Notes under the pieces: model-generated | The model's input: only the letters and a program-made list of their open reading frames with translations | What the model was told of the DNA's origin: nothing | The model's database searches: none | Program-made: the position numbers and the translations under genes | Part shown: piece by piece, positions 14,754 through 26,600 of the stretch | How positions within the stretch are numbered: the stretch's first letter is position 1 | How the letters are laid out: each line of letters begins with the position of its first letter | Source of the DNA: an uncultured Clostridia bacterium | Lineage (GTDB): Bacteria; Bacillota; Clostridia; TANB77; CAG-508 | Direction: 5' to 3' | NCBI GenBank assembly: GCA_934122085.1 | Contig: CAKOVS010000004.1 | Span: 84,746-148,745 of the forward strand | Length of the DNA stretch: 64,000 nt

Positions 14754-16142
14754 TTAAAAATCACAATTGTTTGGTGTTCTTGGATATGGAATAACATCTC
14801 TAATATTTTCAATTCCTGTAATATACATTAATAATCTTTCGAAACCAAGTCCGAAACCAGAATGAATATTTGTACCATATTTTCTTAATTCAAGATACCA
14901 ATATAATGGATCTGTTTCAATTCCCATTTGTTTCATACGTGCAACTAGTTTGTCATAATCTTCTTCTCTTTGAGAGCCACCCATAATTTCACCAGCACCA
15001 GGAACTTCAAGGTCAACAGCAGCAACAGTTTTTCCATCTGGGTTTAATTTCATATAATATGATTTGATATCTTTTGGCCAATTCTTAACAAATACAGGAC
15101 CATTAAAATATTCTGTAATATATTTTTCGTGTTCTTTTGCTAAATCTTCACCATAATCTGGTTGAAATTCCCATGTTCTATCAGCTTTTTTCAAAATATC
15201 TATAACATCTTTGTGGTCAATTCTAACGAAATCAGAATTTAATAATTTTGTTAATTTATCTTTTAATCCTTTTTCTATAAAATTATCACAGAAATCAATT
15301 TCTTCAGGACAATGTTCTAAAACATAATTTACAATATATTTTAAACAATCTTCTTCAATATCCATTAAACCATCTAAATCACAGAAAGATATTTCAGGTT
15401 CAATCATCCAAAATTCATTTGCATGTGTTTTTGTATTTGAATTTTCACTTCTTAATGTTGGTCCAAAAGTATAAATTTTCCCAAATGCAGAAGCAAATGT
15501 TTCACCATGTAATTGTCCAGAACCTGTTATATATGCTTTTTTTCCAAATAAATCTTCTGAAAAATCAACTTTTCCATCTTTTTTTGGTAAATCTTCATCA
15601 AGATTTAATGTTGTTAATTTAAACATTTCAGCAGAACCTTCGCAATCAGCACAAGTTATTATAGGTGTATGAACATATACATATCCACGTTCTTGGAAAT
15701 ATTGGTGAATTGCGAATGCTGCAACACTTCTAATTCTAAAAACAGCATTAAATGTATTTGTTCTTGGTCTTAAATGTGCAATAGTTCTTAAATATTCAAA
15801 TGAATGTCTTTTCTTTTGAAGAGGATAATCTGTAGGGCATAGACTTTCAATTTCTATAGATGTTGCTTGAATTTCAAATGGCTGTTTTGCATTTTCTGTT
15901 ATAACAACATTTCCAGTAACTTTTATAGTTGAGCTTATAGTAAGCTTTGTAATCTCATTAAAATTTGATAAATTATTATTAAAAACAATTTGAACATTTT
16001 TAAAAAAAGAACCATCATTTAGTTCTATAAATCCAAATGTTTTTGAATCTCTAATAGTTTTTGTCCATCCTTCAATTGTAACTTCTTTGCCTGTGTATTC
16101 AGAAGTTTTTCTAAATAAATCTTTTATTGTTACATTAGTCAT
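14754..16142 (-). CDS. asnS: Asparaginyl-tRNA synthetase
   Basis: A 462-residue class II synthetase that charges tRNA-Asn. The N-terminal OB fold (VTIEGWTKTIRDSKTFGFIE) is followed by the class II core with motif 2 (FGPTLRSENSNTKTHANEFW) and motif 3 (SGFGLGFERLLMYITG) and the C-terminal end IRDVIPYPRTPNNCDF, diagnostic of AsnRS rather than AspRS. AAGGA precedes ATG. The gene is convergent with the lipoprotein cassette and divergent from the TetR gene. Confidence 0.97.
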   Translation of the reverse strand: MTNVTIKDLFRKTSEYTGKEVTIEGWTKTIRDSKTFGFIELNDGSFFKNVQIVFNNNLSNFNEITKLTISSTIKVTGNVVITENAKQPFEIQATSIEIESLCPTDYPLQKKRHSFEYLRTIAHLRPRTNTFNAVFRIRSVAAFAIHQYFQERGYVYVHTPIITCADCEGSAEMFKLTTLNLDEDLPKKDGKVDFSEDLFGKKAYITGSGQLHGETFASAFGKIYTFGPTLRSENSNTKTHANEFWMIEPEISFCDLDGLMDIEEDCLKYIVNYVLEHCPEEIDFCDNFIEKGLKDKLTKLLNSDFVRIDHKDVIDILKKADRTWEFQPDYGEDLAKEHEKYITEYFNGPVFVKNWPKDIKSYYMKLNPDGKTVAAVDLEVPGAGEIMGGSQREEDYDKLVARMKQMGIETDPLYWYLELRKYGTNIHSGFGLGFERLLMYITGIENIRDVIPYPRTPNNCDF

Positions 16143-16176
16143 AAAAATTCCTTCTTTCTATTGTTAGTATGCCAAA

Positions 16177-16205
16177 ATTATACAATATTATATGGAATTT
16201 TACAA
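16177..16205 (-). promoter_or_regulatory. asnS promoter
   Basis: TTGTAA (16200-16205) and TATAAT (16177-16182) on the minus strand, 17-base spacer. Confidence 0.65.
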
Positions 16206-16220
16206 GTGAAATTCAAAAAT

Positions 16221-16234
16221 TTATCGACCGATAA
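16221..16234. promoter_or_regulatory. Candidate TetR operator
   Basis: The palindrome TTATCG-AC-CGATAA lies between the asnS and tetR promoters, 18 bases upstream of the tetR -35 box. The position suits autoregulation by the TetR-family protein; binding is inferred. Confidence 0.35.
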
Positions 16235-16252
16235 TTCGACTAAAAAAAAGTC

Positions 16253-16281
16253 TTGCATAAAATTAGATTACATTATATAAT
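16253..16281 (+). promoter_or_regulatory. Promoter of the TetR/acyl-CoA ligase genes
   Basis: TTGCAT and TATAAT with a 17-base spacer. The leader of about 100 bases contains an inverted repeat (GATGTAAAAAA with TTTTTTTACATATC) that could act as an attenuator. Confidence 0.65.
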
Positions 16282-16387
16282 AGACATATATAAAATGATG
16301 TAATTTGAGAAAAAAAGAAGATGTAAAAAATTGAGAAAGTGTGAGTTTTTTTACATATCTATACCTTAGAAAAGGAATGAAGGAAGA

Positions 16388-16957
16388 ATGAATAAAACTA
16401 AGAGAAAAATATTTGAAACTTCAATGAAATTATTTGCAGAGAAGGGATATGATGCAACAAGTATTGAAGAAATAACGGCAACAGTAGGAGTTGCAAAAGG
16501 AACATTATATTATCATTTTGCTAGCAAAGAAGAAATATTTAACTTTTTAATTGAAGAAGGAATAAAACTATTGCAAAATAGTGTTGATATAAAAACAGCA
16601 AAACATAGTAATTATATAGATAAAATAAAAGCAATTGTATTAATACAAATAAAAATAGTAGCAAAATATGAAAATATTATAACAATAATATTAAGTCAAT
16701 TTTGGGGAACAGAACAAAGAAACAAAAAATGTCAAAACCTTGTATATGAATATATTGGCCAAATTGAAAAAATAGTTCAAGAAGGAATAGAAAAAGGAGA
16801 AATAAAAGAAGGAGATACAAGAGCAATAGCATCAGAAATATATGGACTAATTTGTTCTACACTTGTTTATAAAAAAAGAGAAGGCGAAGATATGGATGTA
16901 ATGCGTTTATATCATGAATATGAAAATACTGTAATAAATGGATTAAGAGTAAAGTAG
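16388..16957 (+). CDS. TetR-family transcriptional regulator
   Basis: A 189-residue protein whose first 50 residues form the TetR DNA-binding domain: KIFETSMKLFAEKGYDATSI, EEITATVGVAKGTLYYHF, ASKEEIF. The rest is an all-helical ligand domain. AAGGA occurs twice before the start. An acyl-CoA ligase gene follows 60 bases downstream in the same direction, so control of fatty-acid or acyl-CoA metabolism is a reasonable guess, like FadR-type TetR proteins. Confidence 0.9.
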   Translation: MNKTKRKIFETSMKLFAEKGYDATSIEEITATVGVAKGTLYYHFASKEEIFNFLIEEGIKLLQNSVDIKTAKHSNYIDKIKAIVLIQIKIVAKYENIITIILSQFWGTEQRNKKCQNLVYEYIGQIEKIVQEGIEKGEIKEGDTRAIASEIYGLICSTLVYKKREGEDMDVMRLYHEYENTVINGLRVK

Positions 16958-17017
16958 TATGAAAAATTTTATTACAATGTGCGTTTTAGAGAATCGAGAA
17001 AGGAAATAGAAAATAAA

Positions 17018-18736
17018 ATGGAAACAAAATCAAGAAAAATGAAATTTACAGACTTAAAAGATATGTTAAACCAAACAGGAGAAGTATATGGAGATAGACC
17101 AGCATATATATTTAAAACAGAAGAAAAAGGAAAATTTAGAATAATAACACATAAAGAATTTAGAGAAAATATAAATGCATTAGGAACTACATTAATTCAA
17201 ATGGGATTAAAAGATAAAAGAATTGCAGTTATTTCAGAAAACAGATACGAATGGGAACTTTCATATTTAGCAGTTGTAGCAGGTGTTGGTGTAATAGTAC
17301 CATTAGATAAAGCATTACCAGATAATGAACTTGAAAGTTTAATACTTCGTTCACAAGTTGAAGCAATAATATATTCATCAAAATATGATGCAATAATGAA
17401 TACATTAAGAGAAAAGAAAAATACTAATTTAAAATATTTTATTTCAATGGATTTAGAAGAAAACACACAAGGAATTTATGCAGAAAAAGCTTTAGTTGAA
17501 AAAGGAAAAAAATTATTAGCAGATGGAAATAAAACATATATAGATGCAAAAATAGATGCTGAAAAAATGGGAATAATGTTATTTACATCTGGTACAACGG
17601 CAATGTCAAAAGCTGTAATGTTATCACATAAAAATTTAGTAACAAATGTTATGGATATAATTCAAAGATTTGATTTAACAGATGAAGATAGATTTTTATC
17701 ATTTTTACCATTACACCATGTATTTGAATGTACAGTTGGATTTTTATATCCAATATCAATTGGTGGATCAATTGCATTTTGTGAAGGTGTAAAACACATG
17801 GCAGAAAACATAAAAGAATTTGAGATAACAGCAATGATATCAGTTCCAGCAGTATTTGATATTATCTATAGAAAAGTAATGAAAACTATAGAGAAAAAAG
17901 GAAAACTAGCTAATTTAGAAAAAGGAAAGAAAGTTTCTCAATTTTTATTAAAAATGAAAATTGATTTAAGAAAACAATTATTTAAAGAAGTACATGAAAG
18001 TTTAGGACCAAAACTAAAATTAGTAGTAACAGGAGGTGCAGCATTAGATCCTGAAACAGAAAAAGGATTTAATGATTTAGGGTTTGATGTAGAACAAGGA
18101 TATGGTTTAACAGAAACTGCACCAGTAATTGCAGCAGAAACACCAAAATGTAGAAGGCTTGGTTCTATAGGAAAGAAATTTCCAAGTGTAGAAGTAAAAA
18201 TAGATGATCCAGATGAAGAAGGAATAGGAGAATTAATGGCAAAAGGCCCATCTATAATGTTAGGATATTATGAAAATGAAGAAGCAACAAAATCAGCATT
18301 AGAATCTGATGGATGGTTCCATACAGGAGATTTAGCAAGAATTGATAAAGATGGATTTATATATATTTCAGGAAGAAAGAAAAGTGTTATAGTATTAAAC
18401 AATGGAAAAAATGTATTCCCAGAAGAAATTGAAACATTACTAAATAAAGTAGAAGGAATAAAAGAAACATTTGTATTTGAGAAAAAAGAAGATGATGGTG
18501 ATGTTAAAGTTTGCGTAGAAATTGTATATGATAAAGAATTAATAAAAGAATTATATAATATTGAAGGAGAAGAAAACATAAAAGAATTTTTATGGGATAA
18601 AGTAAAAGAAGTAAATAAACTAATGCCAAAATATAAATATGTTAGAGAAATGGTTATAACAGAAGAACCACTAATTAAAACAACAACATTAAAAATTAAA
18701 AGACATGAAGAATTGAAAAAAGTATTAGAAAAATAA
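17018..18736 (+). CDS. Long-chain acyl-CoA synthetase, AMP-forming
   Basis: A 572-residue adenylate-forming enzyme that activates a fatty acid with ATP and joins it to CoA. Seen are the P-loop-like motif LFTSGTTAMSKAVMLSHKN (about 188-206), GYGLTETAP (about 360), DGWFHTGDLARID, and the hinge SGRKKSVIVLNNGKNVFPEE (about 450). The N-terminus and length fit FadD-like synthetases. The start is ATG 17018 after AGAAAGGA; an upstream GTG at 16979 has no ribosome site. It is probably cotranscribed with the TetR gene and ends in a long hairpin terminator. Confidence 0.9.
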   Translation: METKSRKMKFTDLKDMLNQTGEVYGDRPAYIFKTEEKGKFRIITHKEFRENINALGTTLIQMGLKDKRIAVISENRYEWELSYLAVVAGVGVIVPLDKALPDNELESLILRSQVEAIIYSSKYDAIMNTLREKKNTNLKYFISMDLEENTQGIYAEKALVEKGKKLLADGNKTYIDAKIDAEKMGIMLFTSGTTAMSKAVMLSHKNLVTNVMDIIQRFDLTDEDRFLSFLPLHHVFECTVGFLYPISIGGSIAFCEGVKHMAENIKEFEITAMISVPAVFDIIYRKVMKTIEKKGKLANLEKGKKVSQFLLKMKIDLRKQLFKEVHESLGPKLKLVVTGGAALDPETEKGFNDLGFDVEQGYGLTETAPVIAAETPKCRRLGSIGKKFPSVEVKIDDPDEEGIGELMAKGPSIMLGYYENEEATKSALESDGWFHTGDLARIDKDGFIYISGRKKSVIVLNNGKNVFPEEIETLLNKVEGIKETFVFEKKEDDGDVKVCVEIVYDKELIKELYNIEGEENIKEFLWDKVKEVNKLMPKYKYVREMVITEEPLIKTTTLKIKRHEELKKVLEK

Positions 18737-18748
18737 ATATTACAGTAA

Positions 18749-18790
18749 TATTACAAGATGTAAAGAAATGTTACATCTTGTAATATTTTT
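18749..18790 (+). terminator. Terminator after the acyl-CoA ligase gene
   Basis: Perfect 15-base arms TATTACAAGATGTAA and complement, followed by TTTTTG. Confidence 0.9.
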
Positions 18791-18826
18791 GTAATAAAAA
18801 TGTAAACAAAAAATAGGAATAAATGC

Positions 18827-18855
18827 TTGTAGTTTTACGGAAACTAGTATATAAT
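18827..18855 (+). promoter_or_regulatory. Promoter of the coiled-coil protein gene
   Basis: TTGTAG and TATAAT, 17-base spacer, about 40 bases before GAGGAGG. Confidence 0.7.
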
Positions 18856-18903
18856 AAAAAAGAATAATAATTTTAGACGACAGAGAAAGAGGAGGGATTT
18901 GCA

Positions 18904-19935
18904 ATGTCAAGGAAATCTAAATCTGGCATAGTAAATGTACGAATGGTAATAACAGAGGAAAAAATATTATCAAATATAGATAAAGTACAAAAATTAATAA
19001 ATCCAAAAAGTAAAAAGCAAATAGTTCAATTTGAAGATGATACTTATTTTAAAGATTTAATTGAATCTATAAAAGCTTATTTAATAGAATATCCAAAGAA
19101 GAAAAACTTCCCAGTAAGTGTATATAAAGCTGCATATGAATTAGTTGAATTTGCAACAAATCAATTTGAAGAAAATACAAAAAAAGTTGAAGAATTAATT
19201 CGTCAAAGAGAAGAAAATATTGCATTAGCAGGACAATTAAAAGACTTAATTGAAGTAGTAGAAAATAAAAATGATGATTGGAAAGATAGAATTTCTGAAG
19301 CAGAAGAAGAAGGTAAATTTTCAGAAGATGTTATAGATACTTTAAGACTTGTTGGAAAAGACAAAACAAGAAAAAGTCAAAATTATCAAGATGCAATAAA
19401 ATTATTAAATGCAAGAGTAAATAACTTAGAATCAAATCTTCATATTGAGATAGATATGGAAAGAATTGAAGATAGATCTAAAGCTTTAAGTTATATTGGA
19501 ATAGAAGTTGCAGAAGCATTAAAAGTAATTCCAAAACCTGTAGATTTAGGTACTGCTGTAAGCGAAGCTGAAAAGGTACAAGAAGAAGTAAAAATTGAAG
19601 AGATTGCAGAGGCACAAGAAGCAGAAAAGATTGAAGAAAAGAAAGCAGAAAAGATAGAAAAAGTTGTAGAAGCTCCAGAAGAAAAAGCTACTGAGAAAAA
19701 GGTTGTTTCACAAGTTATTGATATTGAAGAAACAAGACCAATAAATGAATTAGTAGATATGTATGAAGCAAATAATAAAGCAGAAGAATATGAAAAATCA
19801 ATTATGTTTGAAAAGAAACCATCTTTATGGCAAAGATTCAAAAATTCAAAATTGGCAAGAGCTGTATCATATGTATTCAAGATTAGAATTAGGATTGAGT
19901 TACCAAATGCTTTACCAGAAGGTAGAGGAGAATAA
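18904..19935 (+). CDS. Coiled-coil protein of unknown function, 343 aa
   Basis: I do not recognise a family. Residues 1-60 are basic to mixed. Residues 75-190 are predicted coiled coil (FATNQFEENTKKVEELIRQR). Residues 215-275 are an acidic, low-complexity Glu/Lys/Ala region (EEVKIEEIAEAQEAEKIEEK). The C-terminal 35 residues (SLWQRFKNSKLARAVSYVFK) look like a basic amphipathic helix able to bind a membrane surface. There is no signal peptide. A clear ribosome site (GAGGAGGG) and its own promoter and terminator show it is an expressed single gene. It lies convergent to tsaE. Confidence 0.75.
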   Translation: MSRKSKSGIVNVRMVITEEKILSNIDKVQKLINPKSKKQIVQFEDDTYFKDLIESIKAYLIEYPKKKNFPVSVYKAAYELVEFATNQFEENTKKVEELIRQREENIALAGQLKDLIEVVENKNDDWKDRISEAEEEGKFSEDVIDTLRLVGKDKTRKSQNYQDAIKLLNARVNNLESNLHIEIDMERIEDRSKALSYIGIEVAEALKVIPKPVDLGTAVSEAEKVQEEVKIEEIAEAQEAEKIEEKKAEKIEKVVEAPEEKATEKKVVSQVIDIEETRPINELVDMYEANNKAEEYEKSIMFEKKPSLWQRFKNSKLARAVSYVFKIRIRIELPNALPEGRGE

Positions 19936-19972
19936 AATAAAGGCTCAAATATTAGTTGCTGAGTGAAAGAGA

Positions 19973-20010
19973 AAAAACGAATGTATGTTGTAATAGTACA
20001 TTCGTTTTTT
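19973..20010. terminator. Two-way terminator between coiled-coil gene and tsaE
   Basis: AAAAACGAATGTA and TACATTCGTTTTT pair around eleven bases; the A and T ends allow termination in both directions. Confidence 0.85.
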
Positions 20011-20013
20011 ATA

Positions 20014-20466
20014 TTAAATAATATTTTCATATTTGTTTCCATGAAAATATATATCTAAAATTCGTAAATTTTCATCATTATCATCTTTATGAAAAACAAT
20101 TTCAATATAATCTTTTGGAAGAGCATCTTTTATTAATTCTCCCCATTCAATAATAGAAATTCCAGAATTAAAATATTCATCTCCACCAATTGCATAAAAT
20201 TCATCAACATCTTCAAGACGATAAACATCAAAATGGAAAATTGAAATATCTTCATTCTTATATTCATTTACAATAGTAAATGTAGGGCTTGAAATTTCTT
20301 TATCAAGATTAAAATAACTTAAAAAGCCTTCTGTAAATTTTGTTTTTCCAGAACCCAATTCTCCTGTAAGAACAATTATATCACCTATATTCAATTTACT
20401 TGCTATTTGTACAGCAAGTTTTTTTGTTTCATCTTCATTATGTGAAATATATCTAATACTTTTCAT
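20014..20466 (-). CDS. tsaE: tRNA threonylcarbamoyladenosine biosynthesis ATPase TsaE
   Basis: TsaE is the ATPase partner of TsaB-TsaD in making the t6A modification at position 37 of ANN-decoding tRNAs. This 150-residue protein has the Walker A motif GELGSGKT, SSPTFTIVNEY and FDVYRLEDVDEF, all typical of the family, and the IIEWGE Walker B-like segment. AAAGGA lies nine bases before the ATG. No tsaB or tsaD gene is in the window, so it stands apart from the usual cluster. Confidence 0.95.
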   Translation of the reverse strand: MKSIRYISHNEDETKKLAVQIASKLNIGDIIVLTGELGSGKTKFTEGFLSYFNLDKEISSPTFTIVNEYKNEDISIFHFDVYRLEDVDEFYAIGGDEYFNSGISIIEWGELIKDALPKDYIEIVFHKDDNDENLRILDIYFHGNKYENII

Positions 20467-20622
20467 TTTTACATCCTTTCAATAGCTATATTTTACAATA
20501 ATTTATGAAATTTGTAAAGAAGTAACAAATATTGAAAAAGAAAATCATAATATCCAAGAATTGAATAAAAAAATTCACCATTGCCAATAATAGTAATAAA
20601 AAGCGCAAGGAGTGGATTTTTT

Positions 20623-23600
20623 GTGAAAAAATATAAGAATTTGAAAATAGAAGGGGCAATTCTAAATGAAAAGCAATTAGAAGAATATTTAAAAAAGATA
20701 TCATTACAACATAATATTGGAAAAAAATCAGATAAATTAACATATCCAATACCTCAACTATTGGAAAATTATAATATTATCAAAATAGTATATAATTTAT
20801 TGAATGAACATATAAAGCTTGGAATAACAATTAATCCAGCAGGAGAATGGATTCTAGATAATTTCTATATTATAGAAGAAGTTGTACAACAAATTGAAAA
20901 AGAACTAACAATGAAAAAATATGTTAATTTTGTTGGAATACAAAATGGGCAATATGCAGGATTTGCAAGAATACATGTACTTGCCTCTGAAATTGTAGCA
21001 TATACAGATAATATAATAAGAAGTGAATCATTAGAAAAATATTTAACATCATATCAAAATAAAAGAGCATTAAATATGGATGAAATATGGAATATAGGAA
21101 TCTTTTTACAAATTGCAATTATTCAAAATATAACAGATATCTGTATAAAAATTTATAATAGTCAAGTCCAGAAATATAAAGTTAAAAATATTATAGAAAG
21201 ATTAGTTGAAAAAAAAGATAGAAATAAATTAGAATTTAAGCCAATATCAATGAATAAACTAGAAAAACAAGATTTTCAAGATATAAACTATTCTTTTATT
21301 GAATATATGTCATATTGTTTAAAAAAATATGGAAAAAAAGCATATGGATATTTAAAAATATTAGAAGAAGAAACGGAAAAAGCAGGAATAACAGTACAAG
21401 ATGCAATTCAAAAAGAACACTTTGATATTGCAATATGTAAAACATCTATGGCTAATTGTATTATAAGTATGAAAAAAATACAAAGAATAAATTTCTTAGA
21501 AATATTTGAAAAAATAAATGGAGTTGAAGAAATATTAAATCAAGATCCAACTAACATATATAATAAAATGGAATATAAAACAAAAGAATTATATAGAAAC
21601 AATATTAAAGAATTGGCAAAACAATCAAATATATCAGAAATATATATATCTAGAAAGATACTAGAATTGTGTCGAAGAACTAATTTACAAGATAAACAAA
21701 AACATATTGGATATTATTTAATTGATGATGGTAGAAAAGAGTTATGTTATGAATTAGGAATAAATGAGAAAAAGCTAAGTTATAATGTAAAAACACAAAT
21801 ATATATTTTAGCTATAATAATATTTACAATTTCGATTTCAGTATTTTTATCAAAAACAGTAGTAGAAGATAATCTAATAAAAACAATAATTACAATATTA
21901 CTTTTGATACTACCAGTATCAGAATTTGTTGTTCAAACAATAAACAGAATTTTAAGTAAATATGTAAAAAATAAAATTATACCTAAAATGGACTTTTTTG
22001 AAGGGATAGATAGTGAAAATAGCACATTTGTTGTAATACCAACTATTATAAAATCAAAAGAAAAAGTAAGAGAATTATTTAGAAAATTAGAAGTCTTTTA
22101 TTTAGCAAATAAATCAAAAAATATATATTTTGCATTATTAGGAGATTGTTCTGAAAGTGATAAAAAAGAAGAAAAATTTGATAAAGAAGTAATAAATGAA
22201 GGTTTATTACAAGCTAAAGTATTAAATGACAAATATCATAAAGATACTGAATTTCCAATTTTCCATTTTTTATATAGAGAAAGAGAATTTAACAATTCAG
22301 AAGAAAAATATCTTGGATGGGAAAGAAAAAGAGGACTTTTAATACAATTTAATGAATATTTATTAAAACACAGTAAAAATAAATTTAAGATAAATACAAT
22401 AAATCAAGATATATTACCAAAGATAAAATATGTAATAACATTAGACGCAGATACTGAATTACCACTTAATACTGCTTTTGAATTAGTAGGAGCAATGGCA
22501 CATATTTTAAACAAACCAGAATTAGATGTAAACAAAAATATTGTGAAAAAAGGACATGCACTTTTACAGCCAAGAGTAGGAGTAAATTTGAATGATAGTA
22601 ATAAAAATGTATTTACAAAAATATTTGCTGGTGCAGGTGGAATTGACAATTATACAAATGCAATTTCAGATGTATATCAAGATAATTTTGATGAAGGAAT
22701 TTTTACAGGAAAAGGAATTTATGATTTAGAAATATTTTCAAAAGTTTTAACAAATGAGATACCAGAAAATACAGTCTTAAGTCATGATTTATTAGAAGGT
22801 TGTTATTTAAGATGTGGACTTGCATCAGATATAATTTTTTTAGATGGATACCCAGCAAAATATTTAAGCTTTATGAATAGACTTTCACGTTGGATTAGAG
22901 GAGATTGGCAGATAAAAAAATGGCTAAAAAGTAAATTAAATACACTTTCAAAATTTAAAATTTTAGATAATTTAAGAAGAAGTCTAATTGAAATTTCAGT
23001 AATAATTTTATTAATATGGAATTTACTATTTTTAAATAAGAATAAAACACTTTCATTAATAAGTTTAGGAATTATAATTTATCCATTTATATTAGAATTT
23101 TTTTCAAAAATTTTTTCTATTAGAGAAGGAGAAAAAAAGCAAAAAACATTTAATCCTCAAATAGATGGAATAAAAGGAACTATTTATAGAGCAATTATAA
23201 CATTAGGCTGTTTACCATATAAAGCATATGTCTCAAGTAAAGCAATATTCAAAACATTATATAGATTAATGATTTCACATAAAAATATGTTAGAATGGAC
23301 TACATCTGAAGAAGCAGAAAAGCAAACAAAAACAGATTTAAAAACATATTATGACACAATGTTTGTAAATGTAATTTTTGGAATAATCACAATATATGTA
23401 TCATGTTTGTATTTTAATTTATTTACATTAATTCTTGGATTATTGTGGATAATTACACCATATATAATGTGCAAAATTAGTGAAATAAATGAAGAAAAAC
23501 AAATTGAAATAAATGAAGATGATAAGAAATATTTAAAAGATATTGCTCAAAAAACATGGCAATTTTTTAAAGATTATATAACAGAAGAAAATAATTATTT

Positions 23601-26600
23601 AATGCCAGATAATTATCAAGAAGATAGAAGAAATATTGTAGTAAATAGAACATCTTCAACAAATATTGGACTATCTCTTTTAGCAGTAATTGCAAGTTAT
23701 GATATGGGATTTGAAAAAAATGAGGATATTATAAATTTATTGGAAAAAATAATAAATACAGTGTATGAATTACCAAAATGGAATGGACATTTATTCAATT
23801 GGTATAATGTAAAAACAAAAAAGCCATTATATCCTAAATATGTATCAACAGTTGATAGTGGAAATCTAATAGGGTATTTATATACTACAAAATCATTTTT
23901 AGAAGAAAATATTGAATTTGATAAAGAAAAAATAAGTAATATGATTGAAAAGATAAATTATATTATTGAGCAAACTAATTTCAAGGTATTATATAATAAT
24001 GAACAAAGAGTGTTTTCAATAGGATTTAATGTAGAAGAAAATAAATTAACAGATTCATATTATGATTTATTAGCCTCTGAAGCAAGACAAGCAAGTTTTG
24101 TAGCAATTGCCAAAAAAGATATTTCGCCAAAACATTGGGGAAACTTAAGTAGAACATTAACAGTATTAAAGAAATACAAGGGCTTGGTATCTTGGTCTGG
24201 AACAGCATTTGAATATTTAATGCCAAATATAAATATGAAAAGATATAAAGGAAGTTTATTAGATGAATCTAGTAAATTTGCAATAATGAATCAAATAGAA
24301 TATAGTCAAAAAGTAGGAATACCATGGGGAATGTCTGAAGCGGCATTTAATTTAAAAGATTTACAAGGAAATTATCAATATAAAGCATTTGGAATTCCAT
24401 GGCTAGGTTTAAAAAGAGGATTAGAAGATGATATTGTAATTTCAAGTTATGGGACGATATTAGCAATTTCAGATGTTCCAAATGAAGTTGTTCAAAATTT
24501 AAAAATATTAGAAAAAGAAGGAATGAAAGGAAAATATGGTTTTTATGAATCAATAGATTATACGCCTGAAAGATTAGAAAAAGGAAAAAAATCTGAACCA
24601 GTAAAAACATATATGGCACATCATCAAGCACTAATACTACTTTCATTAAATAATTACTTCAATAATCAAATATTTCAAAAAAGATTTTCACAAAATGCAG
24701 AGATAGAGGCAGTAAATATATTATTACAAGAAAGAATGCCTGAAACATTTATAATAACAAAGGAAAATAAACAAAAGCCAGAAAAAATTAAATATAAAGA
24801 TTATGAAAATTATAGTGTTAGACAATATAACAAAATTGATAATAGAATTATAAGAGGAAATTTAATAGGAAATGAAAAATATACAATTGCAATAAATCAA
24901 AATGGAGAAGGGGTAAGTAAATTTGGAGATAATTATATAAATAGATATAAAAAAACAGCAGATTATCCACAAGGAATTTTTATATGTGTTAAAGATGTAA
25001 AAAATAATGAAATAGAATATATGGCAGGAAACAAAAATTGTAATAAATATGTTATAAATTTTGCTCCAGATAAAAGTCAATTTGAAAAAGAAAAAAATCA
25101 ATTAAAAAGTAGATTGTCAATTATAACAGATGCAAATGAAACTGTTGAAATAAGAAGAGTCGAATTAGAAAACTTATCACAAGAAGAAAAAATATTAGAG
25201 GTTGTATGTTATTTTGAGCCAGTACTTTCAAGAAAAGAACAAGATTATGCACATCAAGCTTTTAATAATTTATTTTTAGAATATGAATATGATGATGTGA
25301 ATGATACAATAATTGTCAAAAGAAGAAAAAGAGAAAAAAATGGACAAAATTTATATTTAATTGCAAAATTACAAACAAATATAGAAAAAATTGGTGAAAC
25401 AGAATATGAAATAAGTAAAGAAAAATTTATAGGAAGAAATAATTTAGATATACCAGAGGCAATAAGAAATTCAATCCCATTATCAAAGAAGATAGGACTT
25501 ACAACAGAGGGAATTGTAGCTTTAAAAAATACAATAAAAATATTACCAGAATCAAAAGGATATATAGATTTTTTAATATCTGTAGAATATGAAAAAGAAA
25601 TTGCAGAGAAAAATATTAATAAATATAGTATTACAGAAAATGTTACAAAAGAGTTTGAAATAGTAAGAGCAAAAACAGACGCAGAATTAAGATATTTAGA
25701 AATGAAAGGTAGAAATATTGATATATATCAAACAATAGCATCATATATAATATTTGACACACCATTTTATAAAAAAGTCAAAAATAAATCTTGCCAATAT
25801 AATCAATGTGATTTATGGAAATATGGTATTTCAGGAGATTTACCAATAATCACAATAACTATAAAATATTTGAATGATGTATATGTAATAAAAGAAGTTT
25901 TAAAAATGTATGAATATCTCCGTACTAAGAATTTAAAGACAGAATTAGTAATTATAGATGAAGAAAAATATAGTTATGAAAATTATCTAAAAAATGAAAT
26001 AGAAAATGCTATTCAAAACAGTCAATTAGCATATTTGAAAAATATATTTGGAGGTATATTTACTTTATCAAGAGCAGAAATGAATCAACAAGATTTAGAA
26101 ATGATAAAATTTATATCAATTTTTGTTATTGATGCACATCTAGGAAACTTAGAAAATATTATTAAAGACAAGGAAACAGAAATAATTGATAATTATAAAA
26201 TTGTAGAACAAAATATGATTTCTGAAAACATTGAAGATGATTCAAATGAAATTGATTTATTAGCAAATACTGATGAATTAAAGTATTATAATGAATATGG
26301 AGCATTTTCAAAAGATGGAAAAGAGTATATTATAAAAATTAATAAAAATCAAAAAACACCAACAACATGGAGTCATATTATTGCAAATGAAAAGTTTGGA
26401 ACATGTGTTACAGAATCTAATGGAGGATATACTTGGTATAAAAATAGTAGATTAAATAGGGTATCAAGCTGGGATAATAGTAGCATAATAAATATTCCAT
26501 CAGAAATAATTTATTTACAAGATGAAGAAAATGGAAAGACATGGACACCAACAGCAATGGTAAAACCTGATAATAAAAATTATAACACGATTTTCGGATT

